NCBI RefSeq assembly: GCF_014903745.1
Contig: NZ_JACVXA010000011.1
Span: 34,814 to 98,813 of the forward strand
Reading direction: 5' to 3'
From: Mangrovicoccus algicola
GTDB taxonomy: Bacteria > Pseudomonadota > Alphaproteobacteria > Rhodobacterales > Rhodobacteraceae
Length of the DNA: 64,000 nucleotides
This document shows positions 19,286 through 28,693 of the stretch, piece after piece. The stretch's first letter is position 1. Every line of letters starts with the position of its first letter. Both the position numbers and the translations under genes were made by a program. A model generated the notes under the pieces. The model was not told where the DNA came from, made no database searches, and saw only the letters and a program-made list of their open reading frames with translations.

Positions 19286-19516
19286 TCAGTCCTGCCCCTG
19301 GCCGGTGGGACCGGCCGGGCGGCGCCGCCGGCGGCGCCGCTGCGGCACCAGCCCCGCGCGCCCCGGCAGCTGGGCCAGGATCTCCGCGCGTTCCTGGTCG
19401 CCATACATCTTCCAGCGGGCGATCTCCTCGACGCTGCGCAGGCAGCCGATGCAGATCCGGGCCTCGTGATGCACCGTGCAGACCCCGGTGCAGGGGGAGT
19501 TCAGCTTGTCACCCAT
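19286..19516 (-). CDS. DUF1289 Cys-rich small protein
   Basis: A 76-residue DUF1289 (YdhL-like) protein. Four Cys in SPCTGVCTVHHEARICIGC form the family's putative metal or Fe-S site, followed by the conserved RSVEEIARW. The C-terminus ends in a run of Arg (QRRRRRRRP), which suggests nucleic-acid or membrane contact. Function unknown. The start at 19516 has an AAGGAG ribosome-binding site and overlaps the 3' end of ruvX by 8 bp, so it is the last gene of the ccmI-ruvX-DUF1289 run. Confidence 0.82.
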   Translation of the reverse strand: MGDKLNSPCTGVCTVHHEARICIGCLRSVEEIARWKMYGDQERAEILAQLPGRAGLVPQRRRRRRRPAGPTGQGQD

Positions 19517-19991
19517 GGGCGTCTCCTTGCAGGTGCCGCAGCCGGTCCAGGGCGCCCTGAAGGATGAACCCTGCGGCGACATGGTCGATCACCTCGGCAC
19601 GGCGGCGGCGCGAGGTATCCGCCTCCAGCAGGGCGCGTTCGGCGGCCACGGTCGACAGCCTCTCGTCCCAGAACCCCATGGGCAGCGGCGTCAGCGCGGA
19701 GAGGTTGCGCGCGAAGGCGCGGGTCGATTGCGCCCGCGGCCCCTCGCTGCCATCCATGTTGCGCGGCAGGCCCAGGATGATCCCCGAGACCTGGCGTGCC
19801 TCGAGGATCGTCAGCAGCGCCGCCGCGTCGAGCGAGAATTTCTTGCGCCGCACCGTCTCGATCGGGCTGGCGACGCCGCGCATCGTGTCGGAGACGGCGA
19901 CGCCGATCGTCTTGGTGCCCAGGTCCAGGCCTGCCACTGCGCCGAAGCGCGGCAGCGCCTCCGCGAATTCCGCCAGATCATCCGTTATCAC
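19509..19991 (-). CDS. ruvX: RuvX/YqgF family nuclease (pre-16S rRNA processing)
   Basis: A 160-residue RNase H-like fold protein. YqgF/RuvX trims the 5' end of 16S rRNA precursor and is also described as a Holliday junction resolvase homologue. The first acidic motif is VAGLDLGTKTIGVAVSD near residues 18-34, followed by SGIILGLPRNMDGSEGP and the C-terminal DHVAAGFILQGALD, which holds the last acidic residue. The start overlaps the ccmI stop by 4 bp. Confidence 0.92.
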   Translation of the reverse strand: MITDDLAEFAEALPRFGAVAGLDLGTKTIGVAVSDTMRGVASPIETVRRKKFSLDAAALLTILEARQVSGIILGLPRNMDGSEGPRAQSTRAFARNLSALTPLPMGFWDERLSTVAAERALLEADTSRRRRAEVIDHVAAGFILQGALDRLRHLQGDAHG

Positions 19992-21217
19992 AGGTTCAGC
20001 CCCGCCTGTCGTGCCGCCGCGTCCAGTTGTGCCATCGCGGCCGGGTCGGCGGCAAAGCTGCCCCGGGCCTCGTCATAGATCGCCTGCGCGCGCCCGGTCT
20101 GGCCCAGCACGCCGAGCGCGCCGATCAGCCGGGCCCATTCCGCCGCGCTGCCGCCCTGGTCGGCCAGCCGCGCGGCCAGCCCTTCGACCATGCCCTCGAC
20201 CATCGCCTGCCGGTCGCCGTCGGACAGATCCTGCGCGGCCGCGATATCGGCGGCCTCGGGACCGGGCAGGGCAGGCGCGGCCGGCGCGGCCGGGGGCGTG
20301 TAGCGGATGCCCGCGCGCTGCGCCGCCTGTCCGATCTGCGCGCGGATCGGCGCGACCCAGGGCGCATCGGGTCGGCTCTGCTCCAGCAGGTCGCGCCACA
20401 GGCCGAAGGCGATGTCGGGCCGCCCGGTCTGGTCATGCATCAAGGCCATGTAATAGCGCGCCAGCGGATCGCGGGGATCGCGCGCCAGCGCCTCGTCCAG
20501 GGCCGTCTCCGCCTCGGGGCTGACATAGCCGCCCGCGGCCATGACATAAAGCTCGGCCAGTTCGGACCAGCCGCTGGCCGGGGCTTCCGCGCCGGTCAGC
20601 TCCAGCAGGCGCCGCTGCGCCTCGTAGGCGGCGGTGAAATTTCCCAGATTGGCCTCGTTCTGCGCCAGGAGCTGGAAGCCGCGCGGATCGCTGTCGCGTT
20701 CGGCCACGGTGCGGCGCAGCTGCGCGACCAGTTCCAGATATTGCGGATCGGCCTGCGGCGGCGGGGCGGGGGGACGCTCGGCCTCGGCCGCCGCCTGGGA
20801 AGGGCGTTCGGCGCGCATCCGCGCGGCCATCTCCATGCGGTGCTGCAGCGGCAGATCGCCATAGCCCGGGGCGCCCAGCCAGTCATAGGTGGCGATCGAA
20901 CCGCCCAGCAGGACAGCCGCTCCGGCGGCCATGGCGGCGCGCGTGGCCCATCGCGGCGCGGCGCCCGGCCGCCGGGTGGCGCGCTCGCGATCCGCATCGA
21001 GGATGCGCCGCGAGATCTCCAGCCGCGTGCGTTCGGCCGTCCCGGGGGCGATCACCCCGCGCTCCAGGTCGCGCTCCAGCTCGGCAAGCTGTTCGCGATA
21101 GACGGCGATGTCGAAATCCGCGGCGGAGCGCCCCCCGGGCCCGCCGCGCGCCATGGCGCGCAGGAGCGGGAAAAGAACGACCAGCGCCATCAGGCAGGAG
21201 AGGATCCAGAAACTCAT
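19988..21217 (-). CDS. ccmI: Cytochrome c biogenesis protein CcmI
   Basis: CcmI (CycH) is the inner-membrane apocytochrome c chaperone of System I maturation. The 409-residue protein has a first transmembrane segment (MSFWILSCLMALVVLFPLL), a cytoplasmic loop with the leucine-zipper-like motif YREQLAELERDLERGVI, and a second transmembrane segment near residues 95-112. A large periplasmic part with TPR-like repeats follows (for example PRGFQLLAQNEANLGNFTAA and PRDPLARYYMALMHDQTGR). The other ccm genes are not in the window. Start at 21217 is set by the first membrane segment. Confidence 0.88.
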   Translation of the reverse strand: MSFWILSCLMALVVLFPLLRAMARGGPGGRSAADFDIAVYREQLAELERDLERGVIAPGTAERTRLEISRRILDADRERATRRPGAAPRWATRAAMAAGAAVLLGGSIATYDWLGAPGYGDLPLQHRMEMAARMRAERPSQAAAEAERPPAPPPQADPQYLELVAQLRRTVAERDSDPRGFQLLAQNEANLGNFTAAYEAQRRLLELTGAEAPASGWSELAELYVMAAGGYVSPEAETALDEALARDPRDPLARYYMALMHDQTGRPDIAFGLWRDLLEQSRPDAPWVAPIRAQIGQAAQRAGIRYTPPAAPAAPALPGPEAADIAAAQDLSDGDRQAMVEGMVEGLAARLADQGGSAAEWARLIGALGVLGQTGRAQAIYDEARGSFAADPAAMAQLDAAARQAGLNL

Positions 21218-21499
21218 GGTTCCGACATAGGCGCTCTGCGGGCCGGGCAAAAGCCGGATTCGCCGGGAGCGGATCCCGGGCGCTTGCCGCACGTCCTGCG
21301 ATGCATGGGTTTCACATTAAAATCACCATGTAACGTGTTGATTTCATGTAGTGCCGTATTGGACTGTATGAGGTTCGACCAGTAACAATCTGATTGGAAT
21401 AGATTAATCGGAATTTGCCCGTGGAGGGCGCCGGAATGGGAACCGGAATGCCGCCAAGGCGTTCTCGTCGGGAATGAACATAAGAACGGAGCAGATCAC

Positions 21500-21655
21500 A
21501 TGGCACGCAAATCCCTCAATGCAACCCTGACCTTCATTCTCGGCCTGTGTCTGGCGGCGCTGGTGGGGACCGTCGCCTATGTCTATACCGGCGGCGATTT
21601 CGGCGGGGAGAGCGAGGCGGAGATCCAGATCGATCTGCCCGGCGACAACGGCTGA
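21500..21655 (+). CDS. 51-residue predicted single-pass membrane peptide
   Basis: A short gene of 51 codons: basic N-terminus MARKSLNATL, a hydrophobic segment of about 20 residues (TFILGLCLAALVGTVAYVY), then a Gly-rich acidic tail (GGDFGGESEAEIQIDLPGDNG). Topology is probably N-in with a periplasmic acidic tail. A CGGAGC ribosome-binding site lies about 9 bp before the ATG, codon use matches the genome, and the preceding 180 bp are A+T-rich as in promoters. I do not recognise a family. It lies alone between ccmI (divergent) and sodB. Confidence 0.6.
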   Translation: MARKSLNATLTFILGLCLAALVGTVAYVYTGGDFGGESEAEIQIDLPGDNG

Positions 21656-21853
21656 TCCGGCCGGGGCGCCGGGTGCCGTCATGACATGTCCCGCGACAAC
21701 CCGTCCCGGCGTTGCGCGCGTCTCGACACTGCCCGGCGCTCTTTCGCGGGGCCTTTCCTTTCAACATGTTGGCGAAGACAACGCCCGGGATGGAGGAAAG
21801 TTCCCGCCGCCGCGGCATGTCCCGGAAAAACCCCGCGGCGCCGCCTGCCGGGG

Positions 21854-21884
21854 TTGACGCGCCGCCGAAGGAGGCCTCTATACG
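21854..21884 (+). promoter_or_regulatory. Predicted promoter of sodB
   Basis: TTGACG (21854-21859) is followed by CTATAC/TATACG at 21878-21884 with an 18-19 bp spacer. The sodB start is 33 bp further on, with GAGGGG as ribosome-binding site. Confidence 0.6.
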
Positions 21885-21916
21885 GGGCAGAACTCAAAAC
21901 CTGTGAGGGGTCCAAA

Positions 21917-22519
21917 ATGGCTTTCGAACTTCCCGATCTTCCCTATGCCCATGACGCGCTTGCCGATCTGGGCATGTCGAAGGAAACCCTCGAGTTTCAC
22001 CACGACATCCACCACAAGGCCTATGTCGATAACGGCAACAAGCTGATCGCCGGGACCGAGTGGGAAGGCAAGTCGCTGGAAGACATCATCGCGGGCACCT
22101 ACAATGCCGACGCGGTCGCCCAGAACGGCATCTTCAACAATGCCTCGCAGCACTGGAACCACATCCAGTTCTGGGAAATGATGGGCCCGGGCACCGGCGC
22201 GATGCCGGGCGAGCTTGAAAAGGCGATCACCGAATCCTTCGGCTCGGTCGACAAGTTCAAGGAAGAGTTCTCCGCCGCGGGCGCGGGCCAGTTCGGCTCG
22301 GGCTGGTGCTGGCTGGTGAAGGACAGCGATGGCAGCCTGAAGGTCACCAAGACCGAGAATGGCGTGAACCCGATCTGCTTCGGCCAGACCGCGCTTCTGG
22401 GCTGCGACGTGTGGGAACATTCCTACTACATCGACTTCCGCAACAAGCGCCCGGCCTACCTGTCGAACTTCCTCGAGAAGCTGGTCAACTGGGAAAACGT
22501 GGCTTCGCGCCTCGGCTGA
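21917..22519 (+). CDS. sodB: Superoxide dismutase, Fe/Mn family
   Basis: A 200-residue cytoplasmic superoxide dismutase. Metal ligands are His28 (LEFHHDIHH), His79 (ASQHWNH), Asp164 and His168 (CDVWEHSYY). Overall resemblance, including the N-terminus FELPDLPY and the GAGQFGSGW segment, points to the Fe-type SodB. Metal preference cannot be proved from sequence, and cambialistic use is possible. Single gene with its own promoter and terminator. Confidence 0.95.
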   Translation: MAFELPDLPYAHDALADLGMSKETLEFHHDIHHKAYVDNGNKLIAGTEWEGKSLEDIIAGTYNADAVAQNGIFNNASQHWNHIQFWEMMGPGTGAMPGELEKAITESFGSVDKFKEEFSAAGAGQFGSGWCWLVKDSDGSLKVTKTENGVNPICFGQTALLGCDVWEHSYYIDFRNKRPAYLSNFLEKLVNWENVASRLG

Positions 22520-22542
22520 GCCCGGTTCCACCGCTGATCGCG

Positions 22543-22572
22543 AGGGCCCGCTCCGCAAGGAGCGGGCCCTTT
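22543..22572. terminator. Terminator between sodB and xth
   Basis: AGGGCCCGCTCC, loop GCAA, GGAGCGGGCCCT, then TT: a 12-bp perfect stem with a tetraloop, between two convergent genes. Confidence 0.8.
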
Positions 22573-22582
22573 GCGTGCGGGC

Positions 22583-23380
22583 TCAGGCGGCCAGCTCGAT
22601 CCAGACCGGCACATGGTCCGAGGGTTTCTCGCGGCCGCGCACGGGCTTGTCGATCTGGGCATCCTCCAGGAGGTCGGCCGCCTGCGGCGACAGCAGCAGG
22701 TGGTCGATGCGGATGCCGTTGTCGCGGTCCCATGCGCCGGCCTGGTAGTCCCAGAAGGTGAAATCGCGCAACCGCGCGGCGGGCGGGCGGTGCGGTTGCA
22801 CGGCGCGGATCGCATCGGTCAGCCCCAGCGCCAGCAGGCGCCGCCATGCCGCGCGGGTTTGCGGCAGGAACAGCGCGTCCTCCGTCCAGGCCTCGGGGCG
22901 GGCGGCATCCTCGGGCTGGGGGATGATATTGTAGTCCCCGGCGAAGATCACCGGTTCCTCCAGCGCCAGCAGCTCGGTCACCCGTGCTTCCATCCGGGCC
23001 AGCCAGGCCAGCTTGTAATCGTATTTGGGCCCCGGTGCCGGATTGCCGTTGGGCAGGTAGAGCCCGCAGACCCGCACCGGGCGCGCGCCGGTCACGGTGG
23101 CCTCGATCCAGCGCGCCTGGGGGTCCGCATCGTCGCCGGGAAGGCCCCGGGTGACATCCTCCAGCGGCAGGCGCGACAGGATGGCGACGCCGTTGAAGCC
23201 TTTCTGCCCATGGGTCTCCACCCGGTAGCCGCGGTCCTCGAAAGGCTCGTGCGGCACGCCCTCATCGACCGATTTCAGCTCCTGCAGCAGCGCGACATCC
23301 GGCCGGGCCTCGTCCAGCCAGTCCAGCAGCGCGGGAAGCCGCGCCTTGATGCCGTTGATGTTGAATGTGGCGATCTTCAT
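22583..23380 (-). CDS. xth: Exodeoxyribonuclease III (AP endonuclease)
   Basis: A 265-residue exonuclease III/Xth-type enzyme that cuts abasic sites in base-excision repair. Motifs: MKIATFNINGIKARLPALLD (Mg-ligand Asn), LLQELKS (Glu), GLYLPNGNP (catalytic Tyr), IFAGDYNIIP (Asp/Asn), and the C-terminal KPSDHVPVWIEL with catalytic His. Length is normal. No LexA box was found before it. Confidence 0.95.
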   Translation of the reverse strand: MKIATFNINGIKARLPALLDWLDEARPDVALLQELKSVDEGVPHEPFEDRGYRVETHGQKGFNGVAILSRLPLEDVTRGLPGDDADPQARWIEATVTGARPVRVCGLYLPNGNPAPGPKYDYKLAWLARMEARVTELLALEEPVIFAGDYNIIPQPEDAARPEAWTEDALFLPQTRAAWRRLLALGLTDAIRAVQPHRPPAARLRDFTFWDYQAGAWDRDNGIRIDHLLLSPQAADLLEDAQIDKPVRGREKPSDHVPVWIELAA

Positions 23381-23529
23381 GCGTCCGGTCCCTTTCGCGC
23401 CTGCGGATGTGCCGCAGGTCGTCCGAGGGGCGGGCCCGTGTCAAGGCGTCCCTGCGTCGGCGAGGTTCTGGCCGTCGCGCACGCCTTGGGGTAGAAGATC
23501 TGAAACGGCCGCAGCAGACGGGGTAGCGC

Positions 23530-24612
23530 GTGAAGAAGTTTCTTTTTTGTCTCGGGGTGACAAAGGGCGGTACGACCTGGCTGCATTCCGCGCTGGTGCG
23601 CAATCCCGGCATCGGCCGCGTGCCGCGCAAGGAAATACACTATTACCTGCGCCAGTATGGCGGGGTGGACCGGCTGGGCGATGCGGCGCGGCTGGCGGCC
23701 TTTGCCCAGCACTGCAAGCGCGCCAGCTTCGTTCCGCCGGAGCAGGAGAAGGGCCGCGCGCTGCGCACCGATCCCGCCGATTACGGCAGTCCCTGGGACG
23801 AGCAGATGGCGGCGAACTGGGCTGCGGGCGGTGTCAGCATGCAGCGCTACAACGCCTTCCTGCGCTCGATGGACTGGTACAAGGGTTTCCTGCGCGGCCC
23901 GGTGGATGACCGCTGGTATCGCGGGCTGTTCGACGGCGTCGCCGCGCATAAATGGGCCATCGATTTCAGCACCACGAGTTTCCAGGCGAACGAGGCCGGG
24001 TTCCGCCACATGGCCGGGATCGCCGAGGATGCGCGGGCGATCATCATTCTGCGCGATCCGATCGAGCGGCTGTGGTCGCACATGAAATTCCATGCCGACG
24101 TGACCCGCGACATCCTGCGCATGAAGGTCTGGAGCACGGCGACGCTGCGCGATTTCGCCAGCCACCATCAGCTGGTCGATGCCAGCTTCTACGGCGATGC
24201 CGTGGAAAACATGCAGCGCCATTTCGGCCCGGAGCGGTCGCTGGTGCTGAATTTCGAGGATATCGCCCGGCGGCCGCAGCCGCTTTTCGACGATGTGCAG
24301 GATTTCCTGGGGCTCGATCCCGTGGATCTGCCGCGCCGCGGCGAGACCGATGCGCGCATCATCAATGCCTCGGCCCGCATCCCGATGCCCCGGGGGTTGA
24401 TGGCGCATGTCGCGGGCGAGTTCGAGCGCGACCTGGAACGCGTGGCGAAGGCGGGGGTCGGCTTTGTCGAGCCCTGGATCGAGAATGCCCAGCGGCATCA
24501 GCGCGAGAAGCCCGCGCCTGAATTCTGGGGAATGGTCCCGCTGGCCAAGCGCGCCATTAACTATGTCGCGGATGACCGCAAGCGCCGGCAGGCGCTGCAG
24601 GACGCCCCCTGA
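23530..24612 (+). CDS. Sulfotransferase domain protein
   Basis: A 360-residue PAPS-dependent sulfotransferase-like protein. The 5'-phosphosulfate-binding loop is LGVTKGGTTWLHSAL (residues 8-22) and the 3'-phosphate-binding motif is IILRDPIERLWSHMKFHAD near 175-195, with the usual Arg and Ser. The C-terminal region is helical and basic. The acceptor is unknown; related bacterial enzymes sulfate carbohydrates or lipids. No signal peptide, so cytoplasmic. It stands alone between xth (divergent) and erpA (convergent). Confidence 0.82.
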   Translation: MKKFLFCLGVTKGGTTWLHSALVRNPGIGRVPRKEIHYYLRQYGGVDRLGDAARLAAFAQHCKRASFVPPEQEKGRALRTDPADYGSPWDEQMAANWAAGGVSMQRYNAFLRSMDWYKGFLRGPVDDRWYRGLFDGVAAHKWAIDFSTTSFQANEAGFRHMAGIAEDARAIIILRDPIERLWSHMKFHADVTRDILRMKVWSTATLRDFASHHQLVDASFYGDAVENMQRHFGPERSLVLNFEDIARRPQPLFDDVQDFLGLDPVDLPRRGETDARIINASARIPMPRGLMAHVAGEFERDLERVAKAGVGFVEPWIENAQRHQREKPAPEFWGMVPLAKRAINYVADDRKRRQALQDAP

Positions 24613-24655
24613 ACGGCGGCGCGGGCCCTCCGCCGGGGCGGCCCGCGCCGCGGGG

Positions 24656-24988
24656 TCACATCGAGAAGCTGGTGCCGCAGCCGCAGGAGGAGGCGGCGTT
24701 GGGGTTCTCGATCACGAAGCGCGCGCCGATGAGTTCCTCGGAAAAGTCGATGACCGCATCCGACAGGAAAGGCAGCGACACCTCGTCGACGATGACCTTC
24801 TGGCCTTCGCCTTCCAGCACCAGATCGCCCTCGCCGGGATCGTCCAGCGTGATCTCGTACTGGAACCCGGAACAGCCGCCGCCTTCGACGGCGACGCGCA
24901 GCGCCTTGTGCTCGGGGGCGGATTCGTTGATCTCGGCGAGGCGGCGGAAGGCGCGTTCCGTCACTTTCGGGGGCAGGGTCAGGTCCAT
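24656..24988 (-). CDS. erpA: A-type iron-sulfur carrier protein (ErpA/IscA family)
   Basis: A 110-residue A-type carrier that receives Fe-S clusters and inserts them into apoproteins. The three conserved Cys are in GGGCSGFQY (Cys39) and SSCGCGTSF (Cys102 and Cys104), with the typical spacing, and the family segment DEVSLPFLSDAVIDF is present. ErpA is favoured over IscA or SufA because it lies alone, far from the suf cluster at 40.6-48.7 kb, but the subgroup is not certain. Confidence 0.88.
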   Translation of the reverse strand: MDLTLPPKVTERAFRRLAEINESAPEHKALRVAVEGGGCSGFQYEITLDDPGEGDLVLEGEGQKVIVDEVSLPFLSDAVIDFSEELIGARFVIENPNAASSCGCGTSFSM

Positions 24989-25066
24989 CTGGCGATCTCC
25001 GCTCTTGGAAGCTCAGGTGAGGGAATATAAGGGTTGCGCGACGCACAGACAAGAAAGCAGCACACC

Positions 25067-26218
25067 ATGTGCCAGCCCTATGCAAGCGATCCCGCGCATC
25101 TGCGCGGTCGTCTCCATCCCGAGCAGGAATCCGGGTTCCGTTCGCCCTATCAGCGCGACCGCGACCGGATCATCCATTGCAACGCCTTCCGGCGCCTCAA
25201 GCACAAGACCCAGGTCTTCGTCGAGCACGAGGGCGATTACTACCGCACCCGGCTGACCCATTCCATCGAGGTGGCGCAGGTGGCGCGGACCATCGCCCGC
25301 GCGCTGGGGCTCAACAGCGACCTGACCGAGGCGGTGGCGCTGGCCCATGATCTGGGCCACACGCCCTTCGGCCATACCGGCGAGGATGCGCTTCAGGCCT
25401 GCATGGAGCCCTGGGGCGGCTTCGACCACAATGCGCAGGCGATCCGCATCGTCACCCGGCTGGAAACCCAGTACGTGGCCTTCGACGGGCTGAACCTGAC
25501 CTGGGACTGCCTGGAAGGCATCGCCAAGCATAACGGCCCGGTGACCGGCCCGGTGCCCGCCGCGCTTGCCACCTACAATGCCCAGCACGATCTGGAACTG
25601 CACACCCATGCCAGCGCCGAGGCGCAGGTGGCGGCGCTTTCGGACGATATCGCCTATACCAATCACGACCTGCTGGACGGGCTGCGCGCGGGACTTTTCG
25701 CCGAGCAGGACCTGACCGCGCTGCCGGTGCTGGGGCCCGCCTTTGCCGAGGTCGACCGGCTCCATCCCGGGGCCGAGCGGATCCGCCGCCGCCACGAGGC
25801 GCTGCGGCGGGTCTTCGGCGTGATGGTGGGCGACCTGATCGAGACCAGCCGCGAACGGATCGCCACGATCGCCCCCGGATCCGTGCAGGATATCCGCGAG
25901 GCGGGGATGCCCGCGATCCTGTTCTCCGACCGCATGTGGAGCGAGCTGAGGCAGATCCGCGCCTTCCTGTTCGAACGCATGTACCGCGCCCCTTCGGTCA
26001 TGGCCAAGCGCGTGGAGGCCGAACGGATCATCCGCGATCTCTTCCCGCTGTACCTGTCGCGTCCCGACCTCCTGCCGGGGCGGTGGCAGCCCCGGATCGC
26101 GCTGGCCAGCGATGCGCAGCTGGCGCGGATCGTCGCCGATTACATCGCCGGGATGACCGACCGCTATGCGATCCGCGCCCATCACGACCATTTCCCGGGC
26201 ACGCTGGAGACGCTGTGA
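25067..26218 (+). CDS. dgt: Deoxyguanosinetriphosphate triphosphohydrolase-like protein
   Basis: A 383-residue HD-domain dNTP triphosphohydrolase of the dGTPase-like type 2 group, which hydrolyses dNTPs to nucleosides and triphosphate. Metal and phosphate motifs: FRRLKHKTQV, RTRLTHSIEVAQ (His) and ALAHDLGHTPFGHTGE (HD plus His). Downstream is the conserved ALSDDIAYTNHDLLDGL. The start at 25067 (MCQPYASDPA) matches the conserved N-terminus of relatives; a TTG 33 bp upstream is less likely. It diverges from erpA with about 80 bp between. Confidence 0.9.
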   Translation: MCQPYASDPAHLRGRLHPEQESGFRSPYQRDRDRIIHCNAFRRLKHKTQVFVEHEGDYYRTRLTHSIEVAQVARTIARALGLNSDLTEAVALAHDLGHTPFGHTGEDALQACMEPWGGFDHNAQAIRIVTRLETQYVAFDGLNLTWDCLEGIAKHNGPVTGPVPAALATYNAQHDLELHTHASAEAQVAALSDDIAYTNHDLLDGLRAGLFAEQDLTALPVLGPAFAEVDRLHPGAERIRRRHEALRRVFGVMVGDLIETSRERIATIAPGSVQDIREAGMPAILFSDRMWSELRQIRAFLFERMYRAPSVMAKRVEAERIIRDLFPLYLSRPDLLPGRWQPRIALASDAQLARIVADYIAGMTDRYAIRAHHDHFPGTLETL

Positions 26219-26311
26219 CCTGCCGCGCGCGGGGCAGGGATTCCCGGCTGGCCTCCGGCACGGTTTGTTCCGATCCTCGATCCCGGACGGAAAGCCGGAC
26301 GGGGGCGGGCG

Positions 26312-26752
26312 ATGGCGGAATTCCTTCACGGGCTGGCGCAGAATCTCGACGCGCTGGCCAAGGTCATGGTTGCACTTGGCGGGCTGATCGCGGCCGCGCT
26401 GGGGCTTTTGAGGCTGCTGCCGCGCCGTGGCAGGCCCCGGGGCGCCGCGGCGCGCGATACGCCGCCGCCGGACGGCCGGGAGGACCCGCCGCCGCGGCCC
26501 GGACCGGGGCGCAGCGATGCCGTGGCGGCGCGGGTGCCGGGATGGAAGCTGGCGCTGCGGGCGGCGATCTGCTTCGCGCTGGCGATGGTGTTCTCCGGTC
26601 TGTCGGATCTGGCATGGGATCCCTTCCTGCAGCCGGTGCCGGGGGGCGGCTTCTTGCTGCTGGTCGTGCTGACCATGGCCTGCCTGGCCGCGATGCTGTG
26701 GTTCGCCGGCCGGCTGGCGCTGCGCGGGCTGCGGTTCGTCTTCCGCAACTGA
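26312..26752 (+). CDS. Hypothetical membrane protein
   Basis: A 146-residue protein I do not recognise. Three hydrophobic segments are visible, near residues 15-36, 78-97 and 108-130. The first two are separated by a basic, Pro-rich loop (LLPRRGRPRG to PRPGPGRSD), probably cytoplasmic. A GGGGGCGGGCG stretch upstream may serve as ribosome-binding site. Codon use fits the genome. It sits between dgt and argS on the same strand. Confidence 0.55.
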   Translation: MAEFLHGLAQNLDALAKVMVALGGLIAAALGLLRLLPRRGRPRGAAARDTPPPDGREDPPPRPGPGRSDAVAARVPGWKLALRAAICFALAMVFSGLSDLAWDPFLQPVPGGGFLLLVVLTMACLAAMLWFAGRLALRGLRFVFRN

Positions 26753-26807
26753 CGCGGGGGCGGCATGGCAGGCGCGCCGAAATGACCGGGGCGGACCGGG
26801 CCGGGCG

Positions 26808-26835
26808 TTGACGCGCCGCGACAGGATGCTACTAC
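26808..26835 (+). promoter_or_regulatory. Predicted promoter of the argS-SPOR-nagZ-scpAB run
   Basis: TTGACG (26808-26813) and TACTAC (26830-26835) with a 16-bp spacer, 25 bp before the argS start. Confidence 0.5.
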
Positions 26836-26860
26836 CCGGCCGGTGGCAAAGGTGGACGTG

Positions 26861-28606
26861 ATGAACCTGTTTTCCGAAGTGAAGGACCTGGTCCTGACCC
26901 AGCTCGAGGCTCTGGCGGAGGAAGGACTCCTGCCCGGTGGGCTCGACATGCAGAACGTGACCGTGGAGCCGCCGCGCGACGCCTCGCATGGCGACATGGC
27001 GACCAATGCGGCGATGGTGCTGGCCAAGCCCGCGGGCAAGAAGCCCCGCGAGATCGCCGAGGCGCTGGCCGCCAGGCTGCTGGCCGATCCGCGGGTCGAG
27101 GCGGCCGATGTGGCCGGTCCGGGCTTCCTGAACCTGCGCCTGACGGCCGCCACCTGGCAGGCGGAGGTGGCGCAGATCCTGACCCATGGAATCACCTATG
27201 GCCGCTCGGGCCTGGGCGCGGGCAAGCGGATCAATGTCGAATATGTCTCGGCGAATCCCACCGGACCGATGCATGTGGGCCACACCCGGGGCGCGGTGTT
27301 CGGCGATGCGCTGGCCTCGCTTCTCGACTATGCCGGCTACGAGGTCACGCGCGAATATTACATCAATGACGGCGGCGGGCAGGTCGATACCCTGGCCCGT
27401 TCGGTCTACCTGCGCTACCTCGAAGCCCATGGCCAGGAGGTCAGCTTTCCCGACGGGACCTATCCGGGCGATTACCTGATCGCCGTGGGCGAGACGCTCA
27501 AGGACCGGGTCGGCGAGGCCTATATCGACCAGCCCGAAGAGGTCTGGCTGGAGGAGATCCGCAGTTTCGCCACCGAGGAGATGATGGCCCTGATCCGCGA
27601 GGACCTGGCCGCGCTCGGCGTGAAGATGGACAATTTCTACTCCGAGAAATCGCTCTACGGCACCGGCCAGATCGAGAAGGCCCTGGCCGACCTGAAGGAG
27701 AAGGGCCTGATCTATCAGGGCGTGCTGGAGCCGCCGAAGGGCAAGACCCCCGAGGATTGGGAACCGCGCGAGCAGACGCTGTTCCGTTCCACCGCCCATG
27801 GCGACGATGTCGACCGCCCGGTGATGAAATCCGATGGCGCCTGGACCTATTTCGCCCCCGATATCGCCTATCATTATGACAAGGTTTCAAGGGGTTACGA
27901 CGCGCTGATCGATGTGTTCGGCGCCGATCACGGCGGCTATGTCAAACGCATGAAGGCCGCGGTCGCGGCGCTTTCGGGCGGGCGCGTGCCACTGGATGTC
28001 AAGCTGATCCAGCTGGTCAAGCTGTTCAAGGACGGCGCCGAATTCAAGATGTCGAAACGCGCGGGCACCTTCGTGACGCTGCGCGACGTGGTCGACCAGG
28101 TCGGCCCCGACGTGACCCGGTTCGTCATGCTGACCCGCAAGAACGACGCGCCGCTGGATTTCGATTTCGACAAGGTGCTGGAGCAGTCCAAGGACAACCC
28201 GGTCTTCTACGTGCAATACGCCCATGCCCGGGTCTGTTCGGTTCTGCGCAAGGCGGCGGAGCAGGGGGGCGACATCTCGGATGCGGCCCTGTCGCGGGCC
28301 GACCTGTCCGGCCTTGCCGATCCGGCCGAGCTGAAGCTTGCGCGGACCCTGGCCGAATGGCCGCGCCTGGTGGAAATCGCGGCGCGCGGAAACGAGCCGC
28401 ATCGCATCGCCTTCTACCTCTACGATCTGGCCAGCGACTTCCACGCCTTGTGGAACCGCGGCAACGACAATCCCGCGCTGCGCTTCGTCCAGGATGGCGA
28501 TCCCGCGGGGACATCGGCGAAAATTGCGCTTCCGCGTGCGGTCGCCGTTGTGATTTCGGCGGGTCTTGGTATTCTTGGCGTGACCCCGCTGGAGGAAATG
28601 CGCTGA
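26861..28606 (+). CDS. argS: Arginyl-tRNA synthetase
   Basis: A 581-residue class I aminoacyl-tRNA synthetase charging tRNA-Arg. The N-terminal additional domain (residues 1-100) is typical of ArgRS. The HIGH motif is the HVGH in [14 protein letters not shown] and the KMSKS motif is KMSKR. The C-terminal anticodon-binding domain starts near residue 455. I chose ATG 26861 ([10 protein letters not shown]), the usual ArgRS N-terminus; a GTG six codons upstream is in frame. First gene of a run with SPOR, nagZ, scpA and scpB. Confidence 0.97.
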   Translation: MNLFSEVKDLVLTQLEALAEEGLLPGGLDMQNVTVEPPRDASHGDMATNAAMVLAKPAGKKPREIAEALAARLLADPRVEAADVAGPGFLNLRLTAATWQAEVAQILTHGITYGRSGLGAGKRINVEYVSANPTGPMHVGHTRGAVFGDALASLLDYAGYEVTREYYINDGGGQVDTLARSVYLRYLEAHGQEVSFPDGTYPGDYLIAVGETLKDRVGEAYIDQPEEVWLEEIRSFATEEMMALIREDLAALGVKMDNFYSEKSLYGTGQIEKALADLKEKGLIYQGVLEPPKGKTPEDWEPREQTLFRSTAHGDDVDRPVMKSDGAWTYFAPDIAYHYDKVSRGYDALIDVFGADHGGYVKRMKAAVAALSGGRVPLDVKLIQLVKLFKDGAEFKMSKRAGTFVTLRDVVDQVGPDVTRFVMLTRKNDAPLDFDFDKVLEQSKDNPVFYVQYAHARVCSVLRKAAEQGGDISDAALSRADLSGLADPAELKLARTLAEWPRLVEIAARGNEPHRIAFYLYDLASDFHALWNRGNDNPALRFVQDGDPAGTSAKIALPRAVAVVISAGLGILGVTPLEEMR

Positions 28607-28693
28607 TCTAACGGCGACCCCGGCGGCGGGCATTGAGGCAGAACCGCAGACAAGAGGACGGGCCGGTCAACAGGTCCGCCGCATGGGGCATAG

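Noticed and set aside
25013..27874. Long antisense frame across dgt and argS
   Set aside because: It spans two well-defined genes and the gap between them, has low-complexity composition and no recognisable motif.
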